Part shown: positions 61,224-64,000 of the stretch, piece by piece
How the letters are laid out: the number at the start of each line of letters is the position of its first letter
How positions within the stretch are numbered: position 1 is the first letter of the stretch
Assembly (NCBI RefSeq): GCF_025515305.1
Contig: NZ_JAOPHT010000002.1
Location: 124,001 to 188,000, forward strand
DNA length: 64,000 bases
Reading direction: 5' to 3'
Source: Roseicyclus sediminis
GTDB taxonomy: Bacteria > Pseudomonadota > Alphaproteobacteria > Rhodobacterales > Rhodobacteraceae
The notes under the pieces: generated by a model
Told to the model about the DNA's origin: nothing
The model's database searches: none
What the model saw: only the letters and a program-made list of their open reading frames with translations
Translations under genes and position numbers: made by a program

Positions 61224-62615
61224 ATGATGCGTCACGTTTTTTTCAGGGGGCTCGCCGCGACGCTGACGGCGACCCTTTCGATGTCGGCGTCTCTGTCCGC
61301 GCAGGGCATCGACGCCGCCCGCGCAGCCTTCGCCGAGGGCCGCTTCGAGGAGGCGGCGCGCATCTCCCGTCCGCTGGCCGAGGCGGGCGCGGCCGAGGCG
61401 CTGGCGATCCTCGGCCTGCTCGCGCGGGATGGCGATGCGCCCGATCCCGCGACGGCCCTCACGCTCTTGCAGACGGCGGCGGCGTCGGGGTCGGTCACGG
61501 CCGCCGTCGCGCTTGGCCGGGCGCTGGAGGAAGGCGCACTGGGTTTGGACGTTGACCCCTCGGCGGCCGCCCGCCTTTACGAACAGGCGGCGGGTCTGGG
61601 AAGCCGGGCAGCGGAGGTCAACCTGATCCAGCTCATCGCCTCGGGCGTTTTCGGGCGGCCCGACTGGGCCTCGCTCCGGGCGCGGCTCGACGTGCTGGCG
61701 GCCGAAGAGACACCGGGCGCGGCGACGGCGCTGGCCGGGATCCTGGCGACGGGGCAGGCGGGCGATGCGGAGCCTGACCGCGCCCGTGCACTGGCCGAGG
61801 CCGCCGTGGCAAGGGGCGAGGCGGGTGCGCTTCGGCTTCTGTCCTGGATGCGGCTTCAGGGGGTGGGCGGCCCGCCGGACCCCTCGGGCGGGCGCGCGGG
61901 GCTTGCCATGGCCGCGGAGGCCGGGGATGCGGCGGCGGCGACCGATCTGGGCCTTCTGCACCGCGATGGCGGGGCGGGTCTTGCACCGCGCCCGACGCGG
62001 GCCGCGGACTGGTTCGCCCGCGGCGCGGAAGCGGGCGATGGCTGGGGCGCGTACCACCTCGCCCGGATGCTGTCCGACGGTGACGAGGCGGTGCCCGACG
62101 ATCCCGAGCGCGCGCTGTCGCTTCTCTCGCTCGCCGACGCCCGCGGCATCGGAACGGCGACGCACCGGCTGGCGCTTGCGTATTGGGACGGGATCGGAAC
62201 TCAGGTCGACCACCTCGCGGCCCGGGCGGCGATGGAGCGTGCGGCGGCCCTTGGCCTGCCCGAGGCGCTGAACGATCTCGGCGTCATGGTGGAGACCGGT
62301 GTGGGCGCCTTGCCCGATCCCGGGGCGGCGCCGGCGCTCTACGAAGCTTCGGCGCGGGCCGGCTACGTGCTGGGCGGATGGAACCTCGCCGATCTCCTGC
62401 TGAACGACGGTATCGCACCGGTCGACCGGGCCGAAGGCTATGCCTGGTGCCTCTGGGCCATGTCGCACGAGACGGATGAGGCGCTTCTGCAGGGCTACCG
62501 CGAGAGTTGCGCGGCCCATGCCGCGGGCCTCGCCCCAGACGAGCGTGCCGAGGCCGCCGCGCGCTTCCGCGCCCTTCCACCGCCCGGGGCTACTCCGCCG
62601 GAGGCAGCGCCTTGA
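61224..62615 (+). CDS. Sel1-like repeat protein
   Basis: A 463-residue secreted or periplasmic solenoid. A Sec signal ends near SLSA, followed by about ten Sel1-type helical repeats, each with an A-x-x-x-L-G pattern (for example AAEALAILGLLARDG, AAAATDLGLLHRDGG, LPEALNDLGVMVETG). Such proteins mediate protein interactions; no partner is indicated. The two ATG codons at 61224 and 61227 are both possible. Overlaps the convergent cytochrome gene by 26 bases. Confidence 0.82.
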   Translation: MMRHVFFRGLAATLTATLSMSASLSAQGIDAARAAFAEGRFEEAARISRPLAEAGAAEALAILGLLARDGDAPDPATALTLLQTAAASGSVTAAVALGRALEEGALGLDVDPSAAARLYEQAAGLGSRAAEVNLIQLIASGVFGRPDWASLRARLDVLAAEETPGAATALAGILATGQAGDAEPDRARALAEAAVARGEAGALRLLSWMRLQGVGGPPDPSGGRAGLAMAAEAGDAAAATDLGLLHRDGGAGLAPRPTRAADWFARGAEAGDGWGAYHLARMLSDGDEAVPDDPERALSLLSLADARGIGTATHRLALAYWDGIGTQVDHLAARAAMERAAALGLPEALNDLGVMVETGVGALPDPGAAPALYEASARAGYVLGGWNLADLLLNDGIAPVDRAEGYAWCLWAMSHETDEALLQGYRESCAAHAAGLAPDERAEAAARFRALPPPGATPPEAAP

Positions 62616-63480
62616 GATAGGCCGCGATCGCCAGCCGGTCGGCATCCGAAAGGTTGGCGAGGTTGCGGATGACGTCCGCCATGTGTCCGCCCGCACTGTC
62701 GAAGGAGGGCGTGAACCCGTCGGCGAGATAGGCGGCGATCTCTGCCTCGCTCCATCTCAGTTCGTCGGGCGTGAGCGGGGGGATCGTGCCGGTGCCGGAG
62801 GGGTTCGGCGCACCCGTCATCCACGCCGCCCGGTCGAGCCCGCCGAGCGCGTCGCGCGGCGTATGGCATTCGGCGCAATGGGCCAGCGCCTCGGCGAGGT
62901 AGCGGCCGCGCTCCGCCTCGGCGCTCAGCTCGCCGGTCACGGTGAAGCCGTCGGGCATGTTGAGAAGGTTCCAGACCCCGACCGTCCGCCGGATCGAGAA
63001 GGGGAAGCCGATGTCGTGGGGCAGGGACGGCGTGTCGGAGGCTGGCAGCGTCTGCCAGAAGGCCCAGAGATCGGCGAGGTCCTGACGCTCCGCCAGGCGA
63101 TAGGCGGTGTAGGGGAAGGCCGGGTAGTAGTTGCGGCCCTCGGGGCTGACGCCTTCCTGCAGCGCGGTCACGAAATCGGCGAAGGACCACGCGCCGATGC
63201 CGTGCTCGGGGTCCATCGAGATGTTCGGGGCACGGAAGGTGCCGAAATCCGACGGGAAGGCGCGGCCACCCGACAGCACGAGCCTGTCTTCCCCGCGCGC
63301 CTCCTCCGGGGCGTGGCACGATGCGCAGCCCGCCGCCCAGAACACCGCCTCGCCCGCCACGGCATCGCCGCTCAGCCCCGCAAGCTCTTCCGGCGGAACG
63401 CGCGCCGGAAGCGTCAGGTAGAACAGGATGCCGAGCACGGCGACCGCGACGGCGAGAAAGAGGAGGAAAACGCGGCGCAT
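62590..63480 (-). CDS. Diheme c-type cytochrome
   Basis: A 296-residue membrane-anchored cytochrome. An N-terminal helix (FLLFLAVAVAVLGILFYL) precedes two haem sites, CASCH (Cys52-His56) and CAECH (Cys202-His206), with axial Met candidates in NISMDPEHGIG and GGHMADVI. The layout resembles cytochrome subunits of alcohol dehydrogenases and related periplasmic electron carriers. It follows a cytochrome c'-like gene by 42 bases. Confidence 0.9.
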   Translation of the reverse strand: MRRVFLLFLAVAVAVLGILFYLTLPARVPPEELAGLSGDAVAGEAVFWAAGCASCHAPEEARGEDRLVLSGGRAFPSDFGTFRAPNISMDPEHGIGAWSFADFVTALQEGVSPEGRNYYPAFPYTAYRLAERQDLADLWAFWQTLPASDTPSLPHDIGFPFSIRRTVGVWNLLNMPDGFTVTGELSAEAERGRYLAEALAHCAECHTPRDALGGLDRAAWMTGAPNPSGTGTIPPLTPDELRWSEAEIAAYLADGFTPSFDSAGGHMADVIRNLANLSDADRLAIAAYLKALPPAE

Positions 63481-63522
63481 GGACAGGACGGGCCAGGGCG
63501 CGGGGCCCCGGCCCGAAGTGCC

Positions 63523-63990
63523 TTACTGCGACTGCCGGAAGTCGTCGTGGCAGGCCCCGCAGGTACCGCCGAGCGGCCCGAGCGCGGCCTGTACCGCCTC
63601 CAGCCCGTCGCCGGCGACGGCGGCCAGGCCCGTGGCCGCGGCCCCGAAGGCCACGTAGTCCTCGGTGAAGCCGGCCATGTTCTCCCAGATCGCGGGCAGG
63701 GCGCGCGAGCCGTCGAGCGAGAAATTGTCGGTGCCTTCGGGCCAGCTGAAACGCTGGTCGATCTGCGACAGGGCCACGAGGTTGTTGGCCGCTGCCTGCG
63801 CCGCTTCCGCATCGTATTCGGTATTGCCGCGCGCCATGCCGGCGAGAACGCCGATGTTCAGCGCCATGGCGTCCATCTGCCCCTGGCGGGCCTGGACGGG
63901 CGCGGGAAGGTCCTGCGCAAAGGCGGACGGAGCGGATGTGGCCAGTGCGGCAAGCGCCGCGAGGCCGAAGGCTGTTTTACGGATGGTCAT
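63523..63990 (-). CDS. Cytochrome c'-like protein
   Basis: A 155-residue exported haem protein: Sec signal ending at AFA, a four-helix bundle (MDAMALNIGVLAGMARG, EAAQAAANNLVALSQI, NMAGFTEDYVAFGAAA) and a C-terminal CGACHDDFR haem site (Cys144, Cys147, His148). The single C-terminal haem in a four-helix bundle is the mark of cytochrome c', which binds NO or acts in electron transfer. ATG 63990 is used; GTG 63996 is also in frame near the window edge, and its promoter lies outside. Confidence 0.88.
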   Translation of the reverse strand: MTIRKTAFGLAALAALATSAPSAFAQDLPAPVQARQGQMDAMALNIGVLAGMARGNTEYDAEAAQAAANNLVALSQIDQRFSWPEGTDNFSLDGSRALPAIWENMAGFTEDYVAFGAAATGLAAVAGDGLEAVQAALGPLGGTCGACHDDFRQSQ

Positions 63991-64000
63991 GGTCACTATG

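Noticed and set aside
1-64000. Mobile elements, phage genes, tRNA or rRNA genes
   Set aside because: No transposase, integrase, terminal inverted repeat, phage structural gene or structural RNA was recognised on either strand.

Overview
The window is about 64 kb of high-GC chromosomal DNA from an alphaproteobacterium, most likely a Rhodobacteraceae/Roseobacter-group member. The case rests on the soxBDAG sarcosine oxidase operon, a CcmI-RuvX-DUF1289 operon, a yfgM-bamB pair, a divergent DUF6477/DUF6456 pair of the kind known from Rhodobacterales, a zur-znuCB//znuA locus, and an uninterrupted (non-pyrrolysine) MttB homologue. I saw no rRNA, tRNA, CRISPR array, insertion sequence, integrase or phage gene. 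Coding density is very high, and many genes overlap by ATGA, TTGA or GTGA junctions.

Region 1 (1-10.35 kb) is a dense catabolic island: an amidohydrolase cut by the left edge, an SsuA/THI5-type binding protein, an alpha/beta hydrolase, a pyroglutamyl-peptidase-like protein, a class I glutamine amidotransferase, a NicX/M29-like metalloenzyme, a 2-oxoglutarate/Fe(II) oxygenase, two sister SDR dehydrogenases, a DUF3830 protein, a GntR regulator and a dihydroorotase/allantoinase-type amidohydrolase. The mix of cyclic-amide hydrolases, oxygenase-like enzymes and dehydrogenases suggests degradation of a small N-containing, probably cyclic, compound; the substrate is unknown. Region 2 (10.4-13.6 kb) is zinc uptake: zur-znuC-znuB facing znuA, with very His-rich stretches in ZnuA and ZnuC. 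Region 3 (13.6-21.1 kb) is a minus-strand operon of a carbohydrate-type ABC importer (binding protein, two permeases, ATPase) followed by a bicupin, an HpcH/HpaI aldolase, an alpha/beta hydrolase and an RraA-like protein. A GntR/FCD regulator at 21.2 kb faces it and also precedes Region 4 (22.1-26.7 kb), a complete tetronate (threonate/erythronate) pathway: LtnD, DenD, OtnK, OtnC, OtnI.

Region 5 (27.4-32.0 kb) holds a tRNA dihydrouridine synthase, a TauE/SafE permease coupled to a PhyH-like oxygenase, and ccmI-ruvX-DUF1289. Region 6 (32.2-37.5 kb) is heterotetrameric sarcosine oxidase (soxB, D, A, G). Region 7 (37.5-46.6 kb) is mixed: a signal-less periplasmic-binding-type protein, Fe/Mn superoxide dismutase with a clear terminator, a host-attachment-family protein, a Popeye/cNMP-type membrane protein, RarD, a LOG-type phosphoribohydrolase, a LysM protein, an Atm1-type ABC exporter, and an HxlR regulator divergent from a DUF1330 protein. 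Region 8 (46.7-51.8 kb) is an RND efflux pump whose promoter is flanked by two strong palindromes. Region 9 (52-64 kb) holds yfgM-bamB, ydcF, guaA, a small membrane protein, an MttB-like methyltransferase, the DUF6477/DUF6456 pair (possibly the GafA-type activator of gene transfer agent), lipA, a Sel1-repeat protein, a diheme cytochrome c and a cytochrome c'-like protein.

The most interesting items are the island of Region 1, the DUF6456 regulator with its possible internal translation start and CtrA-like site, the twin-palindrome RND promoter, and the complete tetronate operon. All names come from reading motifs and family features; no database search was run.
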